From positions 1,364,001 through 1,428,000 of the forward strand of contig NZ_FRAM01000001.1 of the NCBI RefSeq assembly GCF_900142325.1: a DNA stretch of 64,000 nt. Reading direction: 5' to 3'. This document shows, piece by piece, positions 7,807 to 17,152 of this stretch; positions within the stretch are counted from its first letter, which is position 1; the number at the start of each line of letters is the position of its first letter. The stretch comes from Epilithonimonas mollis. Lineage in GTDB: Bacteria; Bacteroidota; Bacteroidia; Flavobacteriales; Weeksellaceae. The position numbers were made by a program, and so were the translations under genes. The notes under the pieces were generated by a model. It saw only the letters and a list, made by a program, of their open reading frames with translations, ran no database searches and was not told the DNA's origin.

Positions 7807-7838
7807 AAAAAATCCCGACTTTTCAGTTGGGATTTTTT
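7807..7838. terminator. Bidirectional terminator between rpmA and the yebC-like gene
   Basis: AAAAAATCCCGACT / AGTTGGGATTTTTT, 14-bp stem with one G-T pair and a TTTC loop, A-tract and T-tract on opposite sides. It serves both convergent genes. Confidence 0.9.
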
Positions 7839-7855
7839 ATGATTTGATCTCTAAA

Positions 7856-8596
7856 TTACATAGATTCCAATTGTTCTTCTGTAAACTCCATATTGTGAAA
7901 TACATTCTGAACATCATCGTCTTCTTCGAATCTTTCTAGCATCTTCATATTGGCTTTGAACTGATCATCGGTCATTCCTTTTATATTGTTAGGAATTCTT
8001 TGTAATTCGGCACTTTTTGCCTCGATTCCAAGTTCATCTAGCTTATGAGACATTGAGCCGAAATCTTCGAATGCTGTTGTGATCATTACTTCGTTTTCAT
8101 CCTGGTCGATTTCTTCTGCGCCACCGTCAATCATTTCCATTTCGAAATCATCCCAGTCCGATTTGATCTGAGATTTTTCGATTGTGAAAATACCTTTTCT
8201 GTCGAAGATAAAAGCTAATTCACCATTCTTACCAAGATTACCGTCGAACTTGTTGAAAATCGCTCTTACATTGGCAACAGTTCTTGTAGGATTATTTGTT
8301 GTACATTCTACAAAGAAAGCAACTCCGCCTTGCCCGTAGCCTTCATAAGTGATTTCTTCATAGTTTTCCGCATCTGCACCACTTGCCTTTTTAATGGCTC
8401 TTTCGACATTATCTTTGGGCATATTGGCACCTTTAGCATTTTGGATGCATCTTTTTAAGGCCGGATTAGAATCGGGGTCTGGGCCGCCTGCTTTTACCGC
8501 CAGAGCTATGTCTTTACCAATCTTTGAAAATGTTTTAGCCATCTTATCCCATCTGGCCATCTTTGAAGCTTTTCTATATTCGAATGCTCTTCCCAT
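7856..8596 (-). CDS. YebC/PmpR (TACO1) family protein
   Basis: 246 residues, whole length typical. The signature N-terminus WDKMAKTFSKIGKDIALAV and the motif GPDPDSNPALKRCIQNAKGA are unmistakable, followed by YEGYGQGGVAFFVECTTNN. Family members have been described as transcription regulators (PmpR) and, more recently, as ribosome-associated factors that help translate proline-rich stretches (YebC, mitochondrial TACO1). Which role applies here cannot be told from sequence. Acidic C-terminal region (RFEEDDDVQNVF). Monocistronic, convergent with rpmA. Confidence 0.93.
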   Translation of the reverse strand: MGRAFEYRKASKMARWDKMAKTFSKIGKDIALAVKAGGPDPDSNPALKRCIQNAKGANMPKDNVERAIKKASGADAENYEEITYEGYGQGGVAFFVECTTNNPTRTVANVRAIFNKFDGNLGKNGELAFIFDRKGIFTIEKSQIKSDWDDFEMEMIDGGAEEIDQDENEVMITTAFEDFGSMSHKLDELGIEAKSAELQRIPNNIKGMTDDQFKANMKMLERFEEDDDVQNVFHNMEFTEEQLESM

Positions 8597-8640
8597 TACA
8601 GTTTTTATTTTATACTACAAAAGTACTGAAATCTGAAAAC

Positions 8641-8675
8641 AAAAAAAATACCTCCAATAAAATTGGAGGTATTTA
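8641..8675 (-). terminator. Terminator of the OmpA-family gene
   Basis: Minus-strand hairpin AATACCTCCAAT / ATTGGAGGTATT followed by an eight-T run (8641-8648), about 27 bp after the stop codon. Confidence 0.88.
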
Positions 8676-8701
8676 TATTTAGAAAATTAATTTATTTAAA
8701 A

Positions 8702-10192
8702 TTATTTTTTCTTTTTAGCCGGAGCTTTTTTCTTAGCTGTAGCTTTTTTCTTAACTTTTACTGGAGTTGGATCGTCGTAATCTCTTTTCTTAAGAGCACT
8801 CCATTGAGCCGCATCTTCAACAGCAGTTACAACAACTTTTCTGTCAACTTGTCTTTCTGCATCAGAAGCAGTTGCAGGAACAGTAGCTTTTGCTTTTCCT
8901 ACCCCAATTGACTTAAGAGCAGATGGATCAACACCTCTAGAATCTAGTGCAGCAACTACTGCAGCAGCTCTTTCTCTTGAAAGTTTCAAATTATAAGCTT
9001 CAGATCCTTTAGCATCAGTTCTACCTTCTAATAGATAGTTACCTCCATCTTTTTTGATTAATTCTGCAGCTTCATCAAGTGCTGGTTTAGACTCAGCTTT
9101 GATTGTTGCTTTATTGAAATCAAAGAATACGCTTCCTAGTTTAGCTTCAACTTGAGTAGCTGTTACTGTTTTAGGTTTAGGACAACCTTGGTATTCTGGA
9201 AGACCTGGAACAGTAGGACAAGCATCATCTTTGTCTAATACTCCGTCACCATCAGTATCTGGCCAAGGACATCCTTTGTTTTCTGCTGGACCAGGAACGT
9301 CAACACAAGCATCATCTTTATCTAATACTCCGTCACCGTCTGTATCTGGCCAAGGACAACCATTGTTTTCTTTTGGACCAGCTACGTCTGGACATTGATC
9401 ATCGATATCTGGAATGCCATCTCCGTCTGTATCAGGACATCCTTGGAACTCAGGTAAACCTGGCGTATCAGGACATCTGTCATCTTTGTCAGGGATTCCG
9501 TCTTTATCTCTGTCTGTATTTCCAAATCTGAATAACAATGAAGCAGATGCTTGCCAGAAGTTAGTTACATTTGATTTATCAACCGGAGTAGTAACATAAT
9601 CTCCCTGAACACCTAAACCGAAGTTTTTAGTTACCCAAAAGTTGATACCAGCGCCTGTACTAACCGTAAAGTGATTAGCTTTACCTGTCATGTCTCCATC
9701 TTCATTGTAAGCACCATAATACTCACCTTTTGTATCTGTTTTTGGAAAAGTAAGACCTGTATAGTCATGTCTCAAATAGTTCGCACCAACTCTCAAGTAA
9801 GGGTCAAACCAAGACTCTTCATCCCAAAGCAAACCAGCTGCTTTGAATTGAACACCTAAACCTGTCATAAGGAAAAACTCCTTATCCATAGCGAATCTTT
9901 TATTCTCTACATTCCCAACTGTTGTTTGCCAGTCAAGAACCAAACCTTTTCCAAGGCTTCTTGCAACTGTCAATTTAGAAAGTGGAGGTGTAATAGAATA
10001 TTTAGATACACCAAATAAATTGTCTTTGAAATTGTTGAATGAGAACGTGTTGCTGAAGTTACCTCTCTGAGCAACGTGATTCACTCCATGAGCACCTACA
10101 CCAATAACCCACTTATTGGTCGTAGTTTGTGCGAAAACAGTAGAAGCAACAGTAAGTGCTAATGCTGAAATTCCTAATTTTAGATTTTTCAT
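8702..10192 (-). CDS. OmpA family outer-membrane protein with thrombospondin type-3 repeats
   Basis: 496 residues. Signal peptide (residues 1-21, ending VFAQ), an N-terminal beta-barrel-like region to about residue 225, then four to five Asp-rich TSP3 repeats of the DTDGDGIPDIDDQCP type (about 230-330) that bind Ca2+. A C-terminal OmpA peptidoglycan-binding domain follows (SVFFDFNKATI...LEGRTDAKGSEAYNLKLSRERA). The very C-terminus is a Lys/Ala tail (KKKATAKKKAPAKKKK), unusual for a periplasmic end. Two of the TSP3 units are near-identical at DNA level (about 9220-9290 versus 9310-9370). Likely an abundant structural porin linking outer membrane and wall. Single gene. Confidence 0.92.
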   Translation of the reverse strand: MKNLKLGISALALTVASTVFAQTTTNKWVIGVGAHGVNHVAQRGNFSNTFSFNNFKDNLFGVSKYSITPPLSKLTVARSLGKGLVLDWQTTVGNVENKRFAMDKEFFLMTGLGVQFKAAGLLWDEESWFDPYLRVGANYLRHDYTGLTFPKTDTKGEYYGAYNEDGDMTGKANHFTVSTGAGINFWVTKNFGLGVQGDYVTTPVDKSNVTNFWQASASLLFRFGNTDRDKDGIPDKDDRCPDTPGLPEFQGCPDTDGDGIPDIDDQCPDVAGPKENNGCPWPDTDGDGVLDKDDACVDVPGPAENKGCPWPDTDGDGVLDKDDACPTVPGLPEYQGCPKPKTVTATQVEAKLGSVFFDFNKATIKAESKPALDEAAELIKKDGGNYLLEGRTDAKGSEAYNLKLSRERAAAVVAALDSRGVDPSALKSIGVGKAKATVPATASDAERQVDRKVVVTAVEDAAQWSALKKRDYDDPTPVKVKKKATAKKKAPAKKKK

Positions 10193-10259
10193 AGAATTAA
10201 ATGATTAAATAATTGATAATGCAAAATAAATATAATTTTTCTTTATAAACAAAGTTTTT

Positions 10260-10724
10260 TTAGTTTTTCTTTAACAATCGCTGGATGTTAACTTTAGTCT
10301 CTCTTTCTTTTATTGCTTCTCTTTTGTCAAAGAGTTTTTTTCCTCTGGCAAGAGAAATTAGCAATTTTGCTTTTCCTTTATTATTAATGTATAGCTTAAG
10401 AGGGATTATAGTATTCCCAACATCCTTTAACTTTTTTTTAAGTTTTTGCAATTCGTAATTATGCAGTAGCAATTTCCGTTCCCTTTTTGTTTTGTGGTTA
10501 TAAAACGTGCCAAGTTTATACTCATCTATCATCATATTAATGATATATAATTCATTGTTTATAAACTGGCAAAAGCTTTCTGTAATGGATGCCTTGGAAG
10601 ATCGTAATGATTTTATCTCTGTACCCGTCAAAACAATCCCGGCTTCATATTCATCCAGAATTTCATATTCGAACCGTGCTCTCTTGTTAAGAATATTAAC
10701 AGTTTTTTCGATTTTAACTTTCAT
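10260..10724 (-). CDS. smpB: SsrA-binding protein
   Basis: 154 residues. SmpB binds tmRNA and is needed for ribosome rescue by trans-translation. Hallmarks: NKRARFEYEILDEYEAGIVL near the N-terminus, GTEIKSLRSSKASI, and the basic C-terminal tail that folds in the decoding centre (KKLFDKREAIKERETK). The start ATG at 10724 gives the standard length. It is divergent from the ABC-F gene with a 71-bp spacer. The tmRNA gene itself (ssrA) was not recognised in the window. Confidence 0.95.
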   Translation of the reverse strand: MKVKIEKTVNILNKRARFEYEILDEYEAGIVLTGTEIKSLRSSKASITESFCQFINNELYIINMMIDEYKLGTFYNHKTKRERKLLLHNYELQKLKKKLKDVGNTIIPLKLYINNKGKAKLLISLARGKKLFDKREAIKERETKVNIQRLLKKN

Positions 10725-10767
10725 ATGTTAATGATTGGTGACACTTCACTATCCCAACTAATTTTCG

Positions 10768-10775
10768 TATTTTTG
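10768..10775 (+). promoter_or_regulatory. -7 box of the ABC-F gene
   Basis: TATTTTTG fits TAnnTTTG exactly, 20 bp before the ATG at 10796. No clear -33 box. Confidence 0.6.
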
Positions 10776-10795
10776 CAACAAATTTACAAAACTAT

Positions 10796-12418
10796 ATGTT
10801 AACAGTATCTAATTTATCTTTACAGTTCGGGAAGAGAGTTCTCTTTGACGAAGTTAATATAAAATTCACGAAAGGAAATTGTTATGGGATAATTGGTGCA
10901 AACGGTGCCGGGAAATCCACATTTCTTAAAATATTGAGTGGAAAGCAGGAATCCACTTCTGGCAATGTTTCATTGGAGCCGGGAAAAAGAATGTCCGTTC
11001 TGGAGCAGGATCACTTTGCATACGACAATTTCACAGTATTGGAAACCGTTCTGAGAGGAAATAAAAAGCTCTTCGAGATCAAAGAAGAGATGGATGCATT
11101 GTATGCCAAAGAAGATTTCTCCGATGAGGACGGTATCAAAGCTGGGGAACTAGGTGTAATCTACGATGAAATGGGCGGATGGAACTCAGAAGCTGATGCA
11201 CAGACCATGCTTTCGAATGTCGGCATCAAAGATGATATGCACTGGCAAATGATGTCGGAACTGGAAAATAAGGACAAAGTAAGAGTTTTATTGGCTCAGG
11301 CATTGTTTGGGAATCCTGATGTTTTGATTCTGGATGAGCCTACCAATGACCTGGATATCGCAACGATCGCATGGTTAGAAGATTTCCTCGCAGATTATGA
11401 AAACACCGTAATCGTTGTTTCACACGACCGTCACTTCCTGGATGCCGTTTGTACACACATCGGAGATTTGGATTATTCAAAATTGAATCTTTATACAGGT
11501 AACTACTCGTTCTGGTATCAGGCTTCCCAGCTGGCAACGAGACAAAGAGCTCAGGCAAACAAAAAGGCTGAAGAAAAGAAAAAAGAATTACAGGATTTCA
11601 TCGCGAGATTTAGTTCCAACGTGGCAAAAGCAAAACAGGCAACAGCACGTAAGAAGATGATTGATAAACTGAACATTGATGATATAAAACCATCTTCAAG
11701 AAGATATCCTGCCATTATTTTCGATATAGAAAGAGAAGTTGGAGATCAGATCCTGGATGTAAAAGGTCTTGAAAAAACAAAAGACGGAGAATTATTGTTC
11801 TCGAATATCGATCTTAATCTTAAAAAAGGTGATAAAGTCGCTGTTATTTCTAGAAACTCATTGGCCATCACAGAGTTTTTCCAGATCCTTTCCGGAACTA
11901 CGCAAGCGGACAAAGGAACTTATAACTGGGGTGTAACCACGAACCAGTCTTATATGCCTTTGGACAACACAGATTATTTTCAGGATGACGTTAATCTGGT
12001 AGACTGGCTGAGACAATTCACGAAAAATGACGAAGAGCGTCATGAAGAATTTATGAGAGGTTTCCTGGGAAGAATGTTGTTTTCCGGAGATGAAGCGCTT
12101 AAATCTTGTAAAGTGCTTTCCGGAGGAGAAAAAATGCGTTGTATGTTCAGCAGGATGATGCTTCAGAAAGCGAATGTACTCCTTCTGGACGAGCCAACCA
12201 ATCACCTGGATCTGGAAAGTATCACAACGTTGAACAACTCACTGAGCAACTTCAAAGGCAATCTTTTGCTTTCTTCCCATGACCACGAATTGCTGGAGAC
12301 TGTTTGTAACAGAATTATTGAGCTGACGCCAAAAGGCATTATCGACAGAGATATGACTTATGATGAATATCTTGGTGACAAAAAGATAAAGGAACTCCAA
12401 GAGCAGATGTATTCTTAA
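10796..12418 (+). CDS. ABC-F family ATPase (YbiT-like) with one degenerate ATP site
   Basis: 540 residues, two ABC domains joined by a linker, no membrane helices: an ABC-F protein acting on ribosomes. Domain 1 has an intact Walker A (GANGAGKST, residues 34-42) and Walker B (VLILDEPTNDLD), but its signature is LENKDKVRV (about 156-164) instead of LSGGQ. Domain 2 has an intact signature (VLSGGEKMRC) and Walker B (LLLDEPTNHLD), but its Walker A region reads VISRNSLAITEFF, so the lysine is Ile358. Both defects fall in the same composite site. It is closest to the YbiT-like branch. Translation-factor role is inferred from family; antibiotic-resistance function is not indicated. Confidence 0.9.
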   Translation: MLTVSNLSLQFGKRVLFDEVNIKFTKGNCYGIIGANGAGKSTFLKILSGKQESTSGNVSLEPGKRMSVLEQDHFAYDNFTVLETVLRGNKKLFEIKEEMDALYAKEDFSDEDGIKAGELGVIYDEMGGWNSEADAQTMLSNVGIKDDMHWQMMSELENKDKVRVLLAQALFGNPDVLILDEPTNDLDIATIAWLEDFLADYENTVIVVSHDRHFLDAVCTHIGDLDYSKLNLYTGNYSFWYQASQLATRQRAQANKKAEEKKKELQDFIARFSSNVAKAKQATARKKMIDKLNIDDIKPSSRRYPAIIFDIEREVGDQILDVKGLEKTKDGELLFSNIDLNLKKGDKVAVISRNSLAITEFFQILSGTTQADKGTYNWGVTTNQSYMPLDNTDYFQDDVNLVDWLRQFTKNDEERHEEFMRGFLGRMLFSGDEALKSCKVLSGGEKMRCMFSRMMLQKANVLLLDEPTNHLDLESITTLNNSLSNFKGNLLLSSHDHELLETVCNRIIELTPKGIIDRDMTYDEYLGDKKIKELQEQMYS

Positions 12419-12445
12419 TCCAGAATAACAAAAATAAACTGACAC

Positions 12446-12482
12446 AAAAAAGCATTTCGAGTTTCGGGATGCTTTTGTTTTT
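12446..12482. terminator. Terminator after the ABC-F gene, possibly bidirectional
   Basis: AAAAAAGCAT / ATGCTTTTGTTTTT with a short apical loop. The minus strand also ends in a T-run, so it may terminate the convergent mre-rodA operon. Confidence 0.75.
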
Positions 12483-12536
12483 GAATCTATAAACTTTACG
12501 GCTTTTTGAGAATTTATCTATTGTAATTAGCTGTAC

Positions 12537-13784
12537 CTATACCAGACTGTTTTTATCAGCATAATTAAGCTTGAAGAAAATAAATGTCATTATTGAGAAG
12601 GCCAAAAGCGAGCTTCCTCCGTAACTGAAAAAAGGCAGAGGAATCCCAACTGTCGGAAAAAGCCCCATAACCATCCCGAGATTAATGCTGAAATGAATAA
12701 GAAGAATCGAAGCAAAACAATAGCCAAAGACCCTGTTAAATATTGTTTTCTGATTTTCTGCCAGATAATAGATCCGGCCGATAAAAATGGCATAACACAG
12801 AATCAGAATTGTACTCCCGACGAACCCCCATTCTTCTCCGACGGTGCAGAAAATATAATCGGTTTCCTGCTCCGGCACGAACTTGCCCTGCGTTACTGAA
12901 CCTTGTTTGTATCCTTTGCCCATCATACCGCCAGAGCCGATGGCTGTTTTGGAATAAAGCAAATTGTAACCCGAAGTATCACGGAATTCTCTTTCTCCTT
13001 TATACAAAACCTCGACTCTCTCCTGTTGGTGCTTCGGAAGCTTTTCAAAAACTATTGGTGAGATCACAGACAAACCTGCCAGCAAAAGAATAATCCCTGC
13101 AGCTGGCAAAAGACTGTAAATATTTTTATTCAGAAGGAAAACATTGAAGGCAAACCATATTGCGCCTAAAACAAGAATGATTATCATGAAATACCAAAGA
13201 CTGATTTTCAAAGGATCATTGAGGTAATTTGCAATCAGGAAAACACCAGCGAATAAACTCCCGACTACAAACAGCTTTCCTGACAGACCTTCTCTGTACA
13301 GAGCTATTACGAAGGCAACAAATACCAAAAGGGAACCCACATCCGGGATCATAAGGACAACGGCGCCGGGAATCGCAATGATAGCCATCGAAGTTATGAG
13401 CGATCTTCTGTTACTGATATTAAAGTCCTGATTCGACACATAGTTTGCCAGCATCAGTGATGTTCCTATTTTTGCAAACTCAACCGGCTGCATCGTGAAT
13501 CCTCCGAACTTATACCAGTTTTTCTGCCCTAGAATTTCTGTTCCGAAAGGGAATAATCCCACCAACAGCAAAATACCGCCAACATAAATCACGGCAGACA
13601 TATTTTCAAAGAACTTGGTTCTCATAAAAAATATGATGATCCCGACAAAACAGGAGATGCCGAAGAAAATCAGCTGTTTCTGACCCAACTCTGCTTTTAC
13701 ACTATAAATATTAATAATAGCAAAAACACAAAGCAGGACATAAAGAGATATCCCAAGTTTATCTATTCCTTCCGCCCACTTCAT
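12537..13784 (-). CDS. rodA: Rod-shape SEDS glycosyltransferase RodA
   Basis: 415 residues, about 10 membrane helices. SEDS family peptidoglycan polymerase of the elongasome, using lipid II with PBP2 as transpeptidase partner. Recognisable blocks: GGFTMQPVEFAKIGT (the conserved GxxxQPSE-like loop), QGKFVPEQETDYIFCTVGEEWGFVGS, and the C-terminal GLFPTVGIPLPFFSYGGSSLLA. Its start overlaps the PBP2 stop by 4 bp (ATGA type), so translation is coupled. Last gene of the mreB-mreC-mreD-PBP2-rodA operon, which identifies it as RodA rather than FtsW. Confidence 0.95.
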   Translation of the reverse strand: MKWAEGIDKLGISLYVLLCVFAIINIYSVKAELGQKQLIFFGISCFVGIIIFFMRTKFFENMSAVIYVGGILLLVGLFPFGTEILGQKNWYKFGGFTMQPVEFAKIGTSLMLANYVSNQDFNISNRRSLITSMAIIAIPGAVVLMIPDVGSLLVFVAFVIALYREGLSGKLFVVGSLFAGVFLIANYLNDPLKISLWYFMIIILVLGAIWFAFNVFLLNKNIYSLLPAAGIILLLAGLSVISPIVFEKLPKHQQERVEVLYKGEREFRDTSGYNLLYSKTAIGSGGMMGKGYKQGSVTQGKFVPEQETDYIFCTVGEEWGFVGSTILILCYAIFIGRIYYLAENQKTIFNRVFGYCFASILLIHFSINLGMVMGLFPTVGIPLPFFSYGGSSLLAFSIMTFIFFKLNYADKNSLV

Positions 13785-15805
13785 CTCGCATTGGTTTTTA
13801 GAGGTTTCAATTTGGTACTGTCTTTCTTTAATTTCTTATTCTGAATAGCCTGCAAACTGTCTTTGATTCTCTTCAGCTGCGCCGAGTCTTTAGGTGGTTC
13901 TTTGTACCAGCCTTTACGTTTCATATCGGCGATATATTGTCTTTTATACTCCGGCATAAAGCTGGAAGTTATCATTTTCTTGTAAAGATGTTCCCTTTTC
14001 AGTTCGCCTGTGACATATTTTTCTGCAATAGTTGTACACGCCGGTCCGGCCCAAGTTGCCCCAAATCCTGCATGCTCCATCACCGCAGCGACAACAATCT
14101 TTGGCTTATCAGCAGGTGCAATCAAAACAAAAATCGAATTATCCTTTCCCTGCGGAACTTGTGCTGTTCCTGTTTTTGCCAGTTGGGTAAAATCTTTTGA
14201 CATCAATCCACGTCCCGTTCCTCTCAGCATCACAGCTTCCATACCCTGAATCACCACATTATAGAATTGCGGATTCTGAACCATCGTGTAATGTTTCTTT
14301 TTAAAACGCTTATCGGGATTTGGTTTTCCATCAATAGATTTAACAATATGGGGCGTGTAATACCATCCTTTGTTTGCAATGGCCGCCACCACATTGGCCA
14401 TCTGAATAGGCGTCAGCAGGACGTCACCCTGACCCATTCCGTTGAAAACCGCACCTGTTGCCAGTGGATCCCAGTTTTTCGGGTCTTTTTTAGAACCGCT
14501 GGCCTTATAAATACCTGCCATTCTTTTTTCATAGAATTCACCGGATGGGATTCTACCTCTTGCTCCAACTGCCAAATCATTATTCAGGAATTCGCCGACT
14601 CCAAAGCTGTTCATGATATTTTTCCACTCATCTACACCTTTGGACGGATTGCCTGGATATTTATTAATAATATTCAGATACGCATAAGTAAAATAACAGT
14701 TGCTGGAAACCTGAATGGAAGGAATCAACGGATCCGCACCGCCATGTCCTTTGATTCTGAGACCTCTGTAATTGAATCCGCCACCGCAAGGAAAAATCGT
14801 TTTATCTGTCATCACACCCATCTGCATGGCTGCAAGTGCCGTCAACAACTTGAAAGTAGAACCCGGCGGATAAGCCGCCTGCACAGAACGATCAAATGTA
14901 GGCTTGTTTTCATAAATCGTATCATTGGCTAACCGGTAAAGGTTTCTGGATTTTTCCGGACCTGTAAAAAGATTCGGGTCAATATCCGGGCCTGTTGCCA
15001 TTGTCAGAATCTCGCCATTATTCGGGTCGATTGCAACGATCGCTCCATGCTTATTAACCAGCATCTCTTCTGCCATTCGCTGCAAATCGTAATCAATGGT
15101 CAGCGTCAAATCTTTTCCTGTAACGACTTCTTTATCAAGCTCTCCGTTTTTGTATGATCCGATACTTCTCTGGCGGATGTCTTTCTGGATATATTTCATA
15201 CCTTTCTCACCACGAAGTTCTTTTTCATAGGCTTTCTCAATTCCGCTTTTGCCGGCAATATCTCCCGGCAGATAATAAAGTGAATCTTTTTTGATATCAT
15301 TGTCATTAACCTGATTGGTATAACCCAGAAGATTGCCAGAAGTGTTGATTTCATATTGTCTCTGGGGACGCGGAACAATGCTGAATGCCGGATATTTAAA
15401 AATCAGTTCCTGAATTCTCGCCATATCTTCGCGGCTTAGATTCTTCATAAACGTCATCGGTGTCAACCGGGAATAATATTTTTCCTTCTCAATATTTTTC
15501 ATTGTTCTGATGAACTCCGGCTTGGTCATATTCATGAGCTTGCAAAAACCAAGGGTGTCGAAATCGGGTTTCAGAAGTGCGGCAGTGTAAGAGATCTCGA
15601 ATGCAGGCTGATTGCCTACGAGTATCTTCCCGTTCCTGTCAAAAATGACGCCTCTTGGCGGAATAACGTATTCGATTTTGATGGAAGTATTCGCTGCGTT
15701 AAGTGCATATCTGTCTGTAAATAACTGCAGATACGAAAGCCTTGCAATGAAAATAATTGCAATAACAGAAAGAGCGAGAAGGATTTTAAGATATTGTGAT
15801 TTCAA
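13781..15805 (-). CDS. mrdA: Penicillin-binding protein 2 (elongation transpeptidase)
   Basis: 674 residues. One N-terminal membrane anchor (KILLALSVIAIIFIARLSYL), a pedestal/dimerisation domain, then the class B transpeptidase domain with the three active-site motifs STFK (in AYPPGSTFKLLTAL), SSN (in QVSSNCYFTY) and KTGT (LAKTGTAQVPQG). It cross-links glycan strands made by RodA during lateral growth. The C-terminus has a charged extension of about 60 residues (IKDSLQAIQNKKLKKDSTK). Overlaps of 4 bp with both mreD and rodA show tight translational coupling. Confidence 0.95.
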   Translation of the reverse strand: MKSQYLKILLALSVIAIIFIARLSYLQLFTDRYALNAANTSIKIEYVIPPRGVIFDRNGKILVGNQPAFEISYTAALLKPDFDTLGFCKLMNMTKPEFIRTMKNIEKEKYYSRLTPMTFMKNLSREDMARIQELIFKYPAFSIVPRPQRQYEINTSGNLLGYTNQVNDNDIKKDSLYYLPGDIAGKSGIEKAYEKELRGEKGMKYIQKDIRQRSIGSYKNGELDKEVVTGKDLTLTIDYDLQRMAEEMLVNKHGAIVAIDPNNGEILTMATGPDIDPNLFTGPEKSRNLYRLANDTIYENKPTFDRSVQAAYPPGSTFKLLTALAAMQMGVMTDKTIFPCGGGFNYRGLRIKGHGGADPLIPSIQVSSNCYFTYAYLNIINKYPGNPSKGVDEWKNIMNSFGVGEFLNNDLAVGARGRIPSGEFYEKRMAGIYKASGSKKDPKNWDPLATGAVFNGMGQGDVLLTPIQMANVVAAIANKGWYYTPHIVKSIDGKPNPDKRFKKKHYTMVQNPQFYNVVIQGMEAVMLRGTGRGLMSKDFTQLAKTGTAQVPQGKDNSIFVLIAPADKPKIVVAAVMEHAGFGATWAGPACTTIAEKYVTGELKREHLYKKMITSSFMPEYKRQYIADMKRKGWYKEPPKDSAQLKRIKDSLQAIQNKKLKKDSTKLKPLKTNAR

Positions 15806-16308
15806 ACTTTTTGCTTGATTTTAAATGCTAATGTATAGGCTAGTATAAATACAAACGAAATTAGACTGGTTACTATTACATTGAATAAAATTTCAAAAAA
15901 TCTGGTGAATTTAAAAAACTCAATAAACTGCACCAAAAACTGGTGGATAAAAATACTGGTTATTATAAAAAATATAAACTGTGTCCACTGGATACTTTGG
16001 AATGAGAAAAAATCCGTTGTTGTATCCGTAGAAGTTCTGAATATAATCGTTCTGAAATATGCGATAACCGTAGTTGCAAATGCATTGATCCCCCAAGTTC
16101 CGAGAAATGCGTCAATACATAATCCTAATAAAAAACTCAATCCCAGAAACTGAAACTGATTTCGGAAAAACGGATAAAACATGACAAATACAGGATAAAG
16201 CACAGGAATATACTGTCCAAACAAAGCAATCCTATTCAGAATAAAAATCTGAAAAGCTGTAAGCAGTGCTATTAGAAGCAAGTCCGATGCAATGTTTCTA
16301 CTGACCAT
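15802..16308 (-). CDS. mreD: Rod shape-determining protein MreD-like
   Basis: 168 residues with five or six hydrophobic helices. Sequence is poorly conserved, as usual for MreD, but size, topology and position between mreC and PBP2 make the call secure. It is an inner-membrane component linking MreC/PBP2 to the MreB filament. It overlaps mreC by 11 bp and PBP2 by 4 bp. Motif-like segments: LPVLYPVFVMFYPFF is replaced here by IPVLYPVFVMFYPFF, and LGLCIDAFLGTWGINAFA resembles the conserved Asp/Gly-containing helix of the family. Confidence 0.85.
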   Translation of the reverse strand: MVSRNIASDLLLIALLTAFQIFILNRIALFGQYIPVLYPVFVMFYPFFRNQFQFLGLSFLLGLCIDAFLGTWGINAFATTVIAYFRTIIFRTSTDTTTDFFSFQSIQWTQFIFFIITSIFIHQFLVQFIEFFKFTRFFEILFNVIVTSLISFVFILAYTLAFKIKQKV

Positions 16309-17152
16309 CTTTTTTGATTTGTACTTTTAAGGTATCATCAATTTTCTGAACCTCAGATTTTTTAAGGTTTCTAACCACAAAAACCTTGCTTAATTTTCCT
16401 ATTTTCTCGCTGAGTTCTACAGAAATATCCCAGAAACCTGTTTTGCTGTCCACTTCATAACCGGCAACCGTACCTACTAATATCCCGGCTGGGAAGATAG
16501 AAGATTTTCCGTCTGTTACAACCGTGTCACCAACTTTCAGAGGAACATATTTCGGAACGTCAGAAAGTGTCATCGTCCGGGAATCATCGCCTTTCCATGA
16601 CAATGTTCCGAAATAACCGGACTTTTTGAGCGCCGCACTGATTTTGATTTTATTCATACTCAGAACAGACTGAACCAAAGCATAGTTATCGGTAGTATTA
16701 ATCACAATTCCGGCAATTCCTCTCGGTGCAATGACACCCATTTTGGAATTGACACCCTGAAGTCTGCCCCTGTTGATCGTAAAGTAATTATCCTTTCTGT
16801 TGATACTGTTAAAGACCACTTCGCCGTCAACAAAAGTATAAATCTGTCCGCCGCCAATGGTATCATAAACCCTCCGGAATTCTGGATTTTTTGATTTCTC
16901 TTTTCCGTAAAGTTCCAGCATCAGTGATTTGTTCTGGGCAACAAGATCTTCGTTGATTTGTTTTAATTTCAGATAAGAAGTTCCTTCATCAATATACCCG
17001 GAAACCCAGGAATTGAAAGCCGCTGTTTTAGCAGCGATAAAACTTTGCTGCATAGAATTTTTGCTGAATATCAATACAACTGCCACCAATTGTAGAAATA
17101 TGAAGAACACAAATAATGCATTCTTGGAAAAAAATCTTAGCAGAGCACCCAT
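16298..17152 (-). CDS. mreC: Rod shape-determining protein MreC
   Basis: 284 residues: short cytoplasmic start, one membrane helix (ALFVFFIFLQLVAVVLIF), a coiled-coil stretch (about 60-90, LKLQINEDLVAQNKSLMLELYGKE-like heptads) and a beta-rich periplasmic domain with the family motifs GVIAPRGIAGIVINT and GDTVVTDGKSSIFPAGILVG. MreC forms periplasmic filaments that activate PBP2. It lies 99 bp downstream of mreB in the same operon and overlaps mreD. A short AT-rich simple stretch (AATGATAATTGATGATTGAT) fills the mreB-mreC spacer. Confidence 0.93.
   Translation of the reverse strand: MGALLRFFSKNALFVFFIFLQLVAVVLIFSKNSMQQSFIAAKTAAFNSWVSGYIDEGTSYLKLKQINEDLVAQNKSLMLELYGKEKSKNPEFRRVYDTIGGGQIYTFVDGEVVFNSINRKDNYFTINRGRLQGVNSKMGVIAPRGIAGIVINTTDNYALVQSVLSMNKIKISAALKKSGYFGTLSWKGDDSRTMTLSDVPKYVPLKVGDTVVTDGKSSIFPAGILVGTVAGYEVDSKTGFWDISVELSEKIGKLSKVFVVRNLKKSEVQKIDDTLKVQIKKDGQ

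Noticed and set aside
9200-9500. DNA repeats inside the OmpA-family gene
   Set aside because: They encode TSP3 protein repeats and need no separate explanation.
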